A DNA stretch of 64,000 nt from Rhynchonema sp. JSB1_4 (lineage: Eukaryota > Nematoda > Chromadorea > Monhysterida > Xyalidae): positions 1 to 64,000 of the forward strand of contig JASAMV010000977.1 of the NCBI GenBank assembly GCA_030248065.1, written 5' to 3'. The notes beneath the pieces were generated by a model, which did not search any database, was not told the DNA's origin, and worked only from the letters and a program-made list of their open reading frames with translations. Made by a program: the position numbers and the translations under genes. Positions 1 to 12,700 of this stretch are shown here, piece after piece (within the stretch, counting starts at the first letter, position 1; each line of letters begins with the position of its first letter).

Positions 1-748
1 AAGATGCGAAGTCAAAGTTGGTTGGTCAGAAAAGTCAGATTGAAGGAATGATTTTGGTTCCCCGGTTCTTTCAGGAGTTTTGGTTTGTCAATCATGAAAC
101 GTTGACTTTCATTGGTGCATCAGATTTTGCTGCCACATCGACTGAACCCTGATTGGTTGAGCGACTGTGAGCTACGTAAAATTACGGTGGCATGTAAGTT
201 ATATATCAACCATTTCTTTATTCCGAAAACAAAATCACGTCCCCAAATAATGTCCCGTCTATTTTCACACTTCTGAATCGGAACAGTTTCGATGCTTTCA
301 AAGTTTCGGTCCCGAAGTCAAACAGCAGCAAAGTTTATCACACAGCTTGAAAAGAAAGAAAAAAAAAAAAAAAAAAAAAAAAAAAAACAAAAAAAAAAAA
401 AAAAAAAAAAAAAACAATATATCAACCCATCCAAACTTCAAAAAGCTGCCTTCGCAATGGCCTCAGAAACATCAAACCGAAAGAAAATGTGTGTAAAAAA
501 TTTTCATTTCCGCGCGCGGCGCTTCGGTTCGGTCTTCACGTCGCGTCACTTTCGCACATTCGCAGTTTCGGTCGACGAAGAGCACGTGAAATGGCGTGAC
601 CTGCAAAACCATAAGACAATACTATACATCACAATTAAAGTGATTCTTTCACAAAGTTCACTGTTGGTTTTCAGATTGGGAAAGCTTTCGTTGTTTGTGG
701 TCCAAGGCGGTCACCGACCGACCGACACTATTCATATTTCGAGGCAGA
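1..748. other. 5' flank of fli-1, no gene recognised
   Basis: No coding exon is visible here. A near-pure A tract runs from about 358 to 414, broken by a single C, and it creates a false lysine-rich reading frame. A pyrimidine-rich 3' splice acceptor ends at 674, 75 bases before the fli-1 start codon, so at least part of this stretch is upstream intron or outron sequence. The promoter was not identified. Confidence 0.5.
655..674 (+). promoter_or_regulatory. 3' splice acceptor upstream of fli-1 start
   Basis: The sequence ends in GGTTTTCAG with AG at 673-674, followed 75 bases later by the ATG at 749. It could be a spliced-leader (trans-splice) site or the end of a 5'UTR intron; the sequence alone does not decide. 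Confidence 0.4.
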
Positions 749-3700
749 ATGGCCGGCACCGGAGTCCTACCGTTTGTTCGAGGCGTGGATTTGTCGCGCT
801 ATGACTTTTCGGTACGGTTGTCACGAGTGGTGTCGTGTATAGCTGCCCAGGCGGGGCGGCAACCTACTGTACCACCAAAAAAGTGTGGCGGCACGGCAAG
901 GCAACCTACCTTACCAACCTGCTGTACCGGCCGAGCTAGGGGGGGGGGGGAACAAAATTTTTTAGGTCGAAATATTGATGAAAATGTGCTCTAACACGCT
1001 AATTTCGCGCGTAGCGCGCGATTTTTCGCCTATTCGCCTACTACGTTTTCACACGATTCCACACCACACATAAACATATTAAAAATTTTCACCACAAAAC
1101 CTAACCCCCCAACCCCCCTTCCCAAACCCCCCTAGGTACATACCGTAAAACATGGATTTTTTTTAACCAAATTTAGTAGCTTTTTAGCTACTAAATTTTT
1201 TCGAAAAGCTAGTAAATTTTTAAATTTAGTGGCCTAAAAGCTACTAAATTTTGTATTTTGGCCAAAAAAGCTAGTAAATTGGCTTTTCAGCGGCAAAAAA
1301 GCTACTAAATTTTTTATTTTACAAGCTTCTTGCTACTAGCCCATTTTGAAAAAATAAACCCTGCCGTAAAAACCTAAATACAGCCCCCCGGAATAGAGCC
1401 CCCCGTAATACAGCCCCCCCAAAAGGGGCCAGTGAATTAATAGAGCCCACCCCGGTGCCCCTCCCCCCGCCCCCCAAAAAACAACCAAACACCCGAAATC
1501 CCCCCTCACCCCCCACAAACAGCCAAAAAACACTAACGAGAGCAAAATTTGCCTTTTTTGTTACAAAAACAGGTCGGGTCGGAAAAACAAGACAACCGGG
1601 GGCCCTCTCAGATGTCGGGTTTTTTCCCGATGTCGGGTGTCGGCTCGGGTCGGGACCCCCCCCCCCCCCCCCTAAGTAACATCCCCGATACAGTAGTGTA
1701 TTAACGTTTGATAGTGGTGCACAGGTACATTTATGCATGTTTGTTGTTCGTTCAGAGCACATAATACGCCTCTTATTGACCAATAGACACGAATAAATGC
1801 GATTACAATCGAAAAAACATCCTTTGTTTCAATCCCCTTTTTAGGGGTTTTTGGGGGTATTTCTGGGAACAATTTTTTCAGGTTCGGGTCAGTGAATTAA
1901 TAGAGGCCCCCCGGAATAGAGCCCCCCCCGTATAGAGCCCCCAAAATGGGGTCAGTGAGTTAATAGAGCCCCCTTCTATTTAGGTTTTTACGGTAACCCC
2001 CCAGGCCATCGGCTCTGGTACAGTAGGTATCCCCCTCTCCGAGCGCGGTACAGTATAGGCAGTGTAGTGGCAGGCAGATGGTTGCAAGGTACCCTTGGGG
2101 GGGATGGATCCAGATGGTTGCAAGGTACCCCCCCTACCCAGCCTCCGGGAGGTTGCAAGGTACCCCTGAGGTCCGAAAAAAGGGTGTTTTTTGCATGCAT
2201 TATACTGCAAATTTGGCCGAAAAATTGGTACTTTTTTGCATTTTGGCCGAAAATTTGCCTAAAATACCTATTATATGGAGGTTTGCGCGCGGAGCGCGCG
2301 ATTTTTGGGGTTTTGAGGTCGAAAACCACCCATTTTTGCCTATAAAACCATAAATTGATGGTTGCAAGGTACCCTCCGGGGTGGTTGCAAGGTACCTACC
2401 CTTCCCCCCCATCCCCCGCAAGGGGTGGTTGCAAGGTACCTACTCCTTAGGGGGGGGGAATCCCCCCCCATCCCCCCCATCCACTACACTGAGAGGCGTA
2501 TTATGTGCTCTGAACAACAAACGTGCATAAATGTAGCCGGATGGCCGGATCTTACTGAAGAGAAAGTGTTCTTCAAGTTTCTGGTTTTCACATTGCATGT
2601 CCCTCTTTGCAGAACGGGTTGTTTCCCTCAGCTGCTGGTGAAATGCGGGGTTTGCGATGGCTGAAATTAAATCGCGCCAATATGGAAAGGGTGAGTGTTG
2701 GGTTGGGTGGTGAATTGCTGTGGGTTTTGGTTGTTATCAAGAACATGTGATGTGACGCGTTTGCATTGTTGGTACTCTTCACCGTGATCTGTTGCAGGTT
2801 CCTGACGAGTTGTCGAACATGCAAGACATCGAGCATCTGCAGATGACTAGGAACAATCTGACCAGTGTACATGGTGAACTGTCAGATCTGCCTTGTTTGC
2901 GATCGGTTATCGTTAGGAGAAATCAGGTTTGTTTTTTGTTGTGCTATATATGTAGTAGCCAGCAATAGGGTTAGAGGGATGTCGGCTGTCGGGTGCCAAA
3001 AAATAGGTGCCGGGTGTCGGGTGCCTCTAGATGTCGGGGTGTAAGGTTTTTTTGCGACCCGACATCCGACACTCACGACTCAAAACATCAGTATTGTTAA
3101 GAGAAGAACTTGGAGAGAAAATTTTCTTCGAACCAAATACATCCGAATGCGCAGAATGTGACATTTTGGTGTTTATTTCGTTTAAAAAATTGAATTCAAT
3201 TAATTGAGCCAAAGATTGCGTTAAGGATGCAAATAAGCAACATTTTGTCTGTCTTTGGGTCAAAAACTAGATGTCGAATCGGGTGTCGGATATTTTTTGA
3301 ACTGTCGGGTGTCGGGTTTTTTCTCAGATGTCGGGTGTCGGGCAGTGGTGTCATTAGGGAGGGGGGTTATGGGTTACCCCCTGGTATGGGGTATGGGAAA
3401 TCGGCCGGGGGTGTGGGGTATGGGAAATTTTTCACGTGTGGGACAGGCACTCCTAAGAAATGACTTTTTGACCCCGATAAGTACCAAAATTGACCATTTT
3501 TCGCCTAAAAATGTCAAAAATCGCTTGCTGCCGCAAGAAAACTCGGTTTTAGGCACTTTTAGACCACTTTTTAGTACTTTTTGAAGATTTTTGGGGCCAT
3601 TTGTTCAGAAAAAGCCCCCTCGGGTATGGGAAATTTTTGAATTCTTGGAGAAACACCCCCTGGTATGAGAAATTTTTGATTTTTGGGGGTATGAATGGGA

Positions 3701-6700
3701 AATTTCCCGAAAATTGGGCTGGGTATGGGAAAATTTCGATTTCTCAACGACACCACTGGTGTCGGGCACTTCCAGATGTCGCCTGTCAGGTGTCGGGCAC
3801 CCCTCAACCTCTAGCCCTGCCAGTAACAGACAGCCACCTTTTGCGGAGTATGACCCAGTTTTACAAAAAGGACTGTTTGACACAAATCCAAATCCTTGAG
3901 TGTTTGTTGAGGGCTGAGAGGTGTGTTTTTGGAGGAGAATTTCCAGAATTCGGGGGCGGCAAATTTTAGCGTCGCTCCCGCCCGGAGCGCCGACATAACA
4001 AACATACAGCTTTTTGTAAGAAAATCTTTGATGACTGACTTTGGTTGTAGATCAAAACGGCCGGCATTCCGAGCGACGTGTTTGACATGCGCGATTTGAC
4101 CATCATCGACTTCAGTCACAACGCGCTCAAGGACGCGCCACCGAATCTGGATCACGCCAAGGGCACCATTGTGCTCAATCTTAGTCATAATGCTATTGAA
4201 CAAATACCTAATCAGGTTTGCTCAAGCTTGTGATTATCATGTGCTGAAGAAAGAGTGCTTGCTGCACGACACAGCAAGTGCATGAAAAATAACAATAATG
4301 GATTGCTCGTCGATTTGAATCCTGCTGTTTGCGCCTTCCGATTCTGAATATTAGTAAGGGCGCGTATAGATTGAACTGGAAATATTTCTGGAGCAACAAT
4401 TTTTTATTCTATGTCCGAAAGCCAGAAATATCTCCAGCTCAATCTATACACAACCTGGAAATATTTCTGGAGCAACAATTTTTTCTTCTATGTCACAGAT
4501 CCAGAAATATCTCCAGCTCAATCTATATGCAAAACTGGAGATATTTCTGGAGCAGTTTGAAACATTTATGCCTCCAGCTTATTCAAGAAAAAATGTGGGG
4601 TCAGTGCATGCAACATTTTCTTTGATTACAGGGTGTGCCAAATTATATCATTTGTATTATTGTTTGTGCAGCAACAGTTGAATGGTGATAAAACGCAAAG
4701 TACACCCAACATCAGCTTTAGATTGTTTAAAGTTCTACTTGCCAAGCTATATTCGCTATTTTGTAAACATGCTTTCACATGCCCGAGAATTCTAAACGAT
4801 GCCCCTAATTTGGTGCGGTATCAGAATTGAGCTTCCGACCTCGGTATACACTCTATTTTGTTTTTGTGGTATGCAAGCGATCTCCTTGTTAGAATTTTCA
4901 TTGCGTCACGTTGTGCACATTTAAAAACCATTGGTTCAGTACAGGGTGCTCAACTGAAATTTTCAGGTGCAAATTTTTCTTTAAAAAACGCGTTCTCGGG
5001 CATGTGAAAACATGTTTGCAAAACAGTAAAGTTTAGCTTGCCAAACTTTAAAAAAATTCAAAGCTGATGTTGGGTGTATACTTTGCGTTTTATCACCATC
5101 AAACTGTTGCTGCACGACCAATAATTCATGTTATAATTTGGCACACCCTGTAATCAAAGAAAATGTTGCATGCACTCACACAACGTTTTTTCTTGAATAA
5201 CGTGGACACATAAATGTTACGAACTGCTCCAGAAATATTTCCACTTTTGCGTATAGATTGAGCTGGAAATATTTCTGGACCTGTGACATAGAATAAAAAA
5301 CATGGCTCCAGAAATACTTCCAGTTTTGCGTATAGATTGAGCTGGAGATATGTCTGGCTTTCGGACATAGAATAAAAAATTGGTGCTCCAGAAATATTTC
5401 CAGTTCAATCTATACGCGCCCTAACCGCTGTCTATTTATTGCCATCTGAAAAATATGACCAGCGTTGACATTGAGTCTCATCACCACGTGACAGACGATG
5501 GAACTGGAATCACAATTGATGTTTGCTGCAGATCTTCACATGTCTGGTGGACCTGCTGCATCTGGATGTGAGCAACAACCATCTCAACACCGTGCCACCA
5601 CAGATTCGACGACTCACCGAGTTGCAATCACTCAATCTCAGCTATAATCCGTTGGAGCACTTTCAACTGAAACAGCTCCCGTCCATGACACATCTAAGGG
5701 TGCTCAATATGAGACAGACTGGTGCGTTGGCTTCTTATGATGCTTGCTTAATCGCTTCATATGGCCATTCCATATGCTGTTTTTCGGTCCAACTAATTTG
5801 GCTTATATTACTGGGATTGACTGGCTAAACTCATTCATGGTGTTCAAAATCAGACGAATTCGCGAGAGACAGCAGTTGCTGTTGAGCAACAAAATATACT
5901 CCAAGGCTTTGCACGATGTTCATGCGTTGCGTTGGGCAGTGTTCAGTCAACTATAAAAAAAACAATGAAAACTTTTCGTATATCTCCATTCTCTACACAT
6001 ATGCAGGTCGTAACGAAGAAAACATCCCGCCGACGCTCGACAACCTGGTGAATCTGCAGGACGTTGATGTTTCACAGAACAATCTCAAACACGTGCCCGA
6101 CGCGCTGTTCAAATTGAAGAATTTGCGAAAACTCAATCTGAGCGACAATTCAATCAGCGAGATCAAGTGCTTTCTGTATGATCAGAATTACTGGGAGAAA
6201 CTGGAGGTGCTGAATGTGTCCCGCAACGAACTGATTGCGCTGCCTGACTCGATCACGAGAATGACCAGACTCAAGATGTTGCTCGCTAACAATAATTTGC
6301 TGGATTTTCAAGGTTGGTTGACGAATTGTGAACTGAACAGAAAAATGATAGGAGCTGTGTGGGTATGTGGCCTCCCCTAAAAATCTAGACCGAGTAGCGA
6401 AGCGATGCGATATGGATTTTGGAAATGTTAGTTGGCCCATGCTGCACTTGCATCGGACGACAAATACATGATGTAGTTTGCTGTAGTTCGTAAAACGAAA
6501 ACCAATTTGTTGATTTTGTGATTTGGCAGTTGTTGCTTGCTACTAGCTAAGTGATCAGGGTTGAAAAAAAAATTTTTTTATTAACGAGCTTTTTTTTTTA
6601 AAAAAAATTTTTTTTGATGAAAAATTTTTTTATTAGAAAAAGTGTTGCAAACGACGTGTCAGGATAAATGAAATCGATACAACATATTTTTCAAAAATTG

Positions 6701-9700
6701 AAAAATTTTCGCCTCAGACCGAACTTGTTTGGTGACACCCGGTAGTATTGTGCAGATACCATGGTCTCCGACCAGTCTGAGGTTGATGTTCACTAACGAT
6801 GTTACTCTGATGTATTGTAGCATGCCGTACAACGTATTTTAATGCATCTAATGCCGTATATCTGATATACGACCATCAAAATATCGATTACAGCCCAAAT
6901 CTTGCGCGTCAGATCGACTTTGCGCGCCCGGTTTTGCACCAGACCTGCATTTTTTATATACATGTGTAGTAGCATGTAGTAGTACATTATCGGTGCCACA
7001 TCACTATAAAAGACCAGCCCCGCGCATCCCTGTACGGATTTGGGGACAATACAGGGCGCCGCAGGCGCGATTTTGGAAAAATTGTCTCGTCCACAGAAAA
7101 AAAGTGCCAATTTTTTGCCTCGAAAAAGGCCATTTTTGGACATTTTAGCACATTTTGGGCAACTTTTTTTTATTAAAAAAAGCAAAATCTGAGTTTCAAA
7201 ATTCAAAATTTTTTAATTGACCACTTTTTTTGAAACAACCCTGTAAGTGATGTGTATCTAAAGATTTTAGTAACAATGTCGCTGCAGGTGTGCCAGCTGG
7301 GATCGGCAAGCTGATCAAACTGGAAGTGTTGCATTTGGCGTACAATCGTCTCGAGTTGGTGCCGGAGGGATTGAGTCGTTGCGTCAAGCTGCGTCGTCTC
7401 AAACTGAACAACAATCGACTGGTGACCGTGCCTGATGGTGTCCACTTGCTGTCGGATCTGGCAGAGTTGGACGTTCGGAACAACCCCGATCTGGTCATGC
7501 CGCCTCGCCCCGCCGAGAAGAAACGACATCTAGCATTCTACAACATCGACTTTTCGTTGGAGACGCAGCTGAAACTATCTGGTCACAGTCCCTCAAGCAG
7601 CATCAGCTCCAGTCCGTCTGCGTGAGTGTTTTGGTGTTCGTTATTCATTCAAAAATTGTGTTTTTTTAGCTGCGATCTATGAGAATGTGGTGCTATTTCT
7701 GTTGATTATTCAGAGCAGGATTTCAGTGCTTCATTTTGTATGAAAAAAACATTCACATTGCACCAGGTTGCTCATGTTAAGCAGACGTTGGTGAGTCATT
7801 ATTATAGTGGGAAAAACAAAACCAGCTACTCGATAATGTAATACAGGCACAATGCTCTCAAAGCATAATATGCAGTGATGTTGCAGCCATGTTCCCATGC
7901 AGGCACACACATGCATACATTTTATTTTTACGGTTATAATTTGCATGATAACGCTGTATGATATTTTTTGGTCGCTTTCATGTTGCGTGTCACATACTGT
8001 CTGTCTCCTGATTTTAGCCATTCGAGTCTCAAAGATCCGGTGGCGCGCAAACTGCAATTTCTACGTCGTCGACGTGGACATGCCGATGCGGACGACGATC
8101 AGAGAAAGATATTGCAAGGTTGGTCCACTTCTGCGTTTGTTTGTTCTTGTCGAAATTCTCCTGAAAAATAAATAACGGCTTATTGCTCTGATATAGACCC
8201 AGTTATTAGTAACACAGTACTTTTTGAATACATGGTCCGGTGCCGTGTTCACATTCACTATTGATTCGTCAGGCATGACCGAGATAGCGAAAGAGCGCAA
8301 CAAAGCTGAACAAGCGTGGCTCGAGGAGAAATCACGTAAGCCGAGACGATGGGATGAAGCACTGGAGAAGCCGAATGTTGATTACAGGTACGTTCCGTGT
8401 TGGCACAGAAACATACCATTTGCATAGAAATAGAATTACATGGCTTGTTTTGCAAAAGCCGCAATCCCAAAGATGTGCTGTATTTACGTTGACGTTTATG
8501 CAAGTCTGGTGTGTGTGGACCGGATTGCCTGAGTTGGTAGAACGAAATGCTGGGTACATTTTGCACCGGAAATCAGGATATCTGCATGCCAACGTGCACC
8601 AGAAAAGTTATGAAAAAAGCCTTGCTTGCAGTGATCTATTTGATGAGAACGTTGGTCAAGAGTCCGGCATTACGATGTGGGAGATCGAGAATTTCTTGCC
8701 CAACGTGCTTGAGGATGCCTTTCACGGACATTTTTATGAAGGTACAGTCAACATTTCACCATTTTTGCAGAACGTCTTTCAAAGGGTCTAATTTGACCTT
8801 AATACGTAAAATCATATGTGTCCTCGAATGCAAGACAAAACGACTTACTGCAGAATACTGCAGGGTTTATCGTTACGATTATCGTTTTTCCAATTTCCAA
8901 CCCTTTCTGATGTTTCATACATTGCAGGCGATTGCTACATAATTCTGCACACGATCAAGGACGACGGCGGCAATCTGTCGTGGGAAATCTATTTCTGGAT
9001 CGGCGAAAAGTCGACGCTCGACAAAAAGGCGTGTGCGGCCATACATGCAGTCAATCTGCGCAATCATTTGGGCGCCACCTGCAGGTTGGTCTTGCTAGTG
9101 TACGACGTATTTAAGTTTTTGTTTTGTTGTTAAAATTGCATTAAAACAATTTTGAGGACGATTCGCGAAGAAATGAACGACGAATCGGATGAATTCATCG
9201 AATTATTTGGCGATGAGCTGATCTACGTCGAGGGCGAACGCACGAACACCGGGTTCTTCAAAGTTGAACAGGTTAGTGGAAGTGGCGTTTTCAGTCAAGA
9301 CCATGATATTGTGCGCAATAATATTGAGGCCGATATGCACTTTCTTAGAATGTGGGTCGGGGATACAATCACTTGATTTTGTATGCCAGAATATCCCTTA
9401 AATTTTAAGAGTTGTAAAGTTGACCACCGTTTCGTTCAAACAACCTTTACGCTGGTCAAGTACTCAACTCTAAAATATCTCGGAACATTTTCGCATTAGC
9501 AGTTCATCTGGTGGGACACGTGCCAGCCAGGTGCTTGTCATTGTCATTGACACCCAATATTGTTACCCAGATCGAGTACCCAACGCGTCTGTACCGTGTG
9601 CACGAGGTCGGACCGCAAGTGCACGTCGAGCCGGTGGCTGTCAGCGTTGATTCATTGGACCCGCGATTCGTGTTTCTGCTCGATGCCGGCAAAGTCATCT

Positions 9701-12700
9701 ATGTGTGGTGCGGTCGAAAGTGCAAGGGCGTGCTCAGGTCGAAAACGCGACTGTTCGCCGAGAAAATGAACAAGTTCGAGCGCAAAGGTAATGGGACGCA
9801 CTGATGGTGCTTTTGCCGCTTATTACTTTGGATTTGTAATTGGCAGCATGGTTGAGACCTTTGGCGCTCGTTGCGGCTTTTGGGTAATAAATTCATTGAT
9901 AATAGGGCCAGTCGCTGTTTCTGATTTCATATAGCCCATTTTGCAGACGATCCATTATTATTCATGTGACCCGTCCAGTCTGGTTTCTGTGATGTGAGTG
10001 TTCCCTTGTGCTTGCAGGCAACTCCGAGATCGACCAAGTTGCACAGGGTTTCGAGCCCGAGGAGTTCTGGCAAGCGTTGACCGGCGAAACAGAAAAGCCG
10101 CTCGACTCACCCGTCGTCGAGCACGTCCCGCCCGACTTTGTTGTGCCGCGCGCAAAATTGTATGAATTGAGATTAGGTAGGTTGGCTGGCTCGTTGTCGC
10201 TTGTCAGTCAAGATTGATGAGTGCCAAAACCGCACGGTTTTTGCAAAAAGGGCTAAATGAAAAGTTTCTTATGGTCAAAACCTTATTGGTTATTTATTTT
10301 CATCTCCAAGCATGGGCCCCATTTCAGTGTGGCTTATAACTGCACGTTTGTCTTCCTTGTGCAGGCATGGGCTATTTGGAGTTGCCACAAGTGGACGTGC
10401 GTGCGGGTGTGCTGCGTCAGAAGATGCTCAACACTCGTTCGGTGTACATATTGGATTGTCTTTCGGACGTGTTCCTCTGGATCGGCAAGGCGTCAACGCG
10501 ACTGGTGCGTGCCGCCGGCAACAAACTGGTCAGCGAACTGCACGCCATGATCTGTCGACCGGACTATGCACGATTGAACAGAGTCACCGAAGGCACCGAG
10601 ACCATGGTTGGTTACTGGTAGGGGGACTGCGGCACACTGCCTGCCCTAACTGGATTGTTTGCATGTCAACTTTTTTGCGTATTGCTAGCTTAGCTGTTTC
10701 GTGTTAAGGATAGAAACATGATATTGTTTGACGTTAAAATGACATAACCGTATTTGCTGCAGCGTGCAACATTTGGTTGCTTCTGTATTGGAAGTGTGCA
10801 TCAGCCGCCTGAAGCAAGTAAAAATTCAGATGTGTTACTCAGTCGCGAAAGATCCTGCTTAGTAAATCTTGTGTTCATAAGAATGACGAAAGAGCCAGGC
10901 GCGATCAAAGAACCGATTGTGTTGAATACGGAGACAAAGCGGCAAATAAGCCAATAAAACGGCCCTCCCATCGACAGGTGTTCAAATCGAAATTCACCGG
11001 CTGGGACGACGTGATCGCAGTGGATTTCACACGGACGGCCGACTCGGTGCAACGACGGGGCGCTGACTTGAAAGTGATCATGGAAAGGGACAAACTCAAG
11101 ACCGATCTCACTGCGTTGTTCTTGGAACGACAACAGGTCGGATGTTTGCATCGTGTGGCAAAGCACCGTGTCAGACCACAAGCGCAAAAAGTAGCTAGCG
11201 CAAACAGTCGTATTTGGCCTAACATTTCATTATTGGGAACATACATGTGATTTGATTTTTCCTGTGCCCATGCCTGGCCCCTCATCTCATCCAACTTGGA
11301 TTATCCGTGTGGATAGCTGACTGGCGTTCTTTGGCCGGGACCCACCCACCGTTGCGATATCTAACATTATTATTGCTTGTGTAGATAATGAGTGACGATG
11401 AGGCGGATCAATTGCTGGAGGAATGCAACGAAGACCTGGAGTTGATGGAGCCATTTGTACTCGAAGGCAAGAAATTCGTGCGATTGCCTGACCATGAATT
11501 TGGTGCGTTTCAATAAACACTTGCTTTGGCTTGGGTGTTCCGAAGTTTAGATTATTATTGCAATTATGGCGTCGTTTGCTCAATTACTGCGATCCGAGAA
11601 CTGAAAGTTAACTGGCAAATCACGAAACATACCTATGTCTGCAGGCACTTTCTTCACGAGTGACTGTTACGTGTTTCTTTGTCGCTATTGGGCGCCGGCC
11701 GACGAAGAAGCAGATGAAGAAAAGGAAGCTGCTGAGAATGAAGATACAAACAATGATGAGGTTGGGGATTTTGGTATCTTTTTGTTTGCAAAAAACTTGC
11801 CCGATGTCAAAGTTCGTGATTGGTGGATCTGATCGCATCTGTTTTGTTACCGGACTTTTGTTGTGAGCACATCGCGAATCCGAATTTTAACACTGCTTGT
11901 TTTTCACAGAGCTTTTACGTTACTCTAGATCAACGTCTTACATTTACCTTCGTCATGAAGACCTGACGCCTTCTTCTTCGCATCATGCGTGACATGATCG
12001 TTTCAGTCAGCGGCACCGGCCGATGATTTCCAATGTGTCGTCTATTTCTGGCAAGGTCGTGATGCCGGCAATATGGGATGGCTCACCTTCACGTTCAGTT
12101 TGCAGAAAAAGTTTGAGGCGCTCTTCAAGGATAAGTTGGAGGTAGCTCGGGCTCAGACTCGGCATAACAGGATTTGCTTTTGGGTAACGGTCTGGTCTGT
12201 GATGAATCAGTGATTTCATTATCGGTATCGGGTCTAGTTGTGTGTGTTTCCATCTCCCATGGTTCTCACCATTTTTTGCTCTTCGCGTGGGGAAGTGTGA
12301 CCGTGGTGCTCGGACTGAACAGCGGGGGAAAATGTACCGTTTGGAATTGGCCCAAGGTCGGGCACAGGCTTCGACTTTTCTAACAACAACCTAATTGAGA
12401 TACCGCTACAATGGCTAAGCCCGCTATTTTTCACCGTTGTTCTGTCCGTAACTGTCAGACCAAGTTTGAATCCGAATTTGAACTGCACAATCGTACCACG
12501 CAGGTTGTGCGCATGTACCAACAGCAGGAGAACCATAAGTTCCTGTCGCATTTCAAGAAGAGATTCGTGATCAGACGTGGCCGACGACAATTGACGTTCA
12601 TGCAGGGGTTCCCGACTGGTTCGTTTGTGCCTTCTTGGAATTTGTGATTGACACGTCGCGCATTGTAATAGCCTCTGGTCACACGTCAACCGACGTGAAT

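Noticed and set aside
292..804. 170-codon frame rich in lysine
   Set aside because: Created by the A tract at 358-414; its last part is the fli-1 start exon in another frame.
2978..3803. Regular GTGTCGGG repeats considered as a CRISPR-like array
   Set aside because: No unique spacers of constant length; a eukaryotic minisatellite broken by a transposon.
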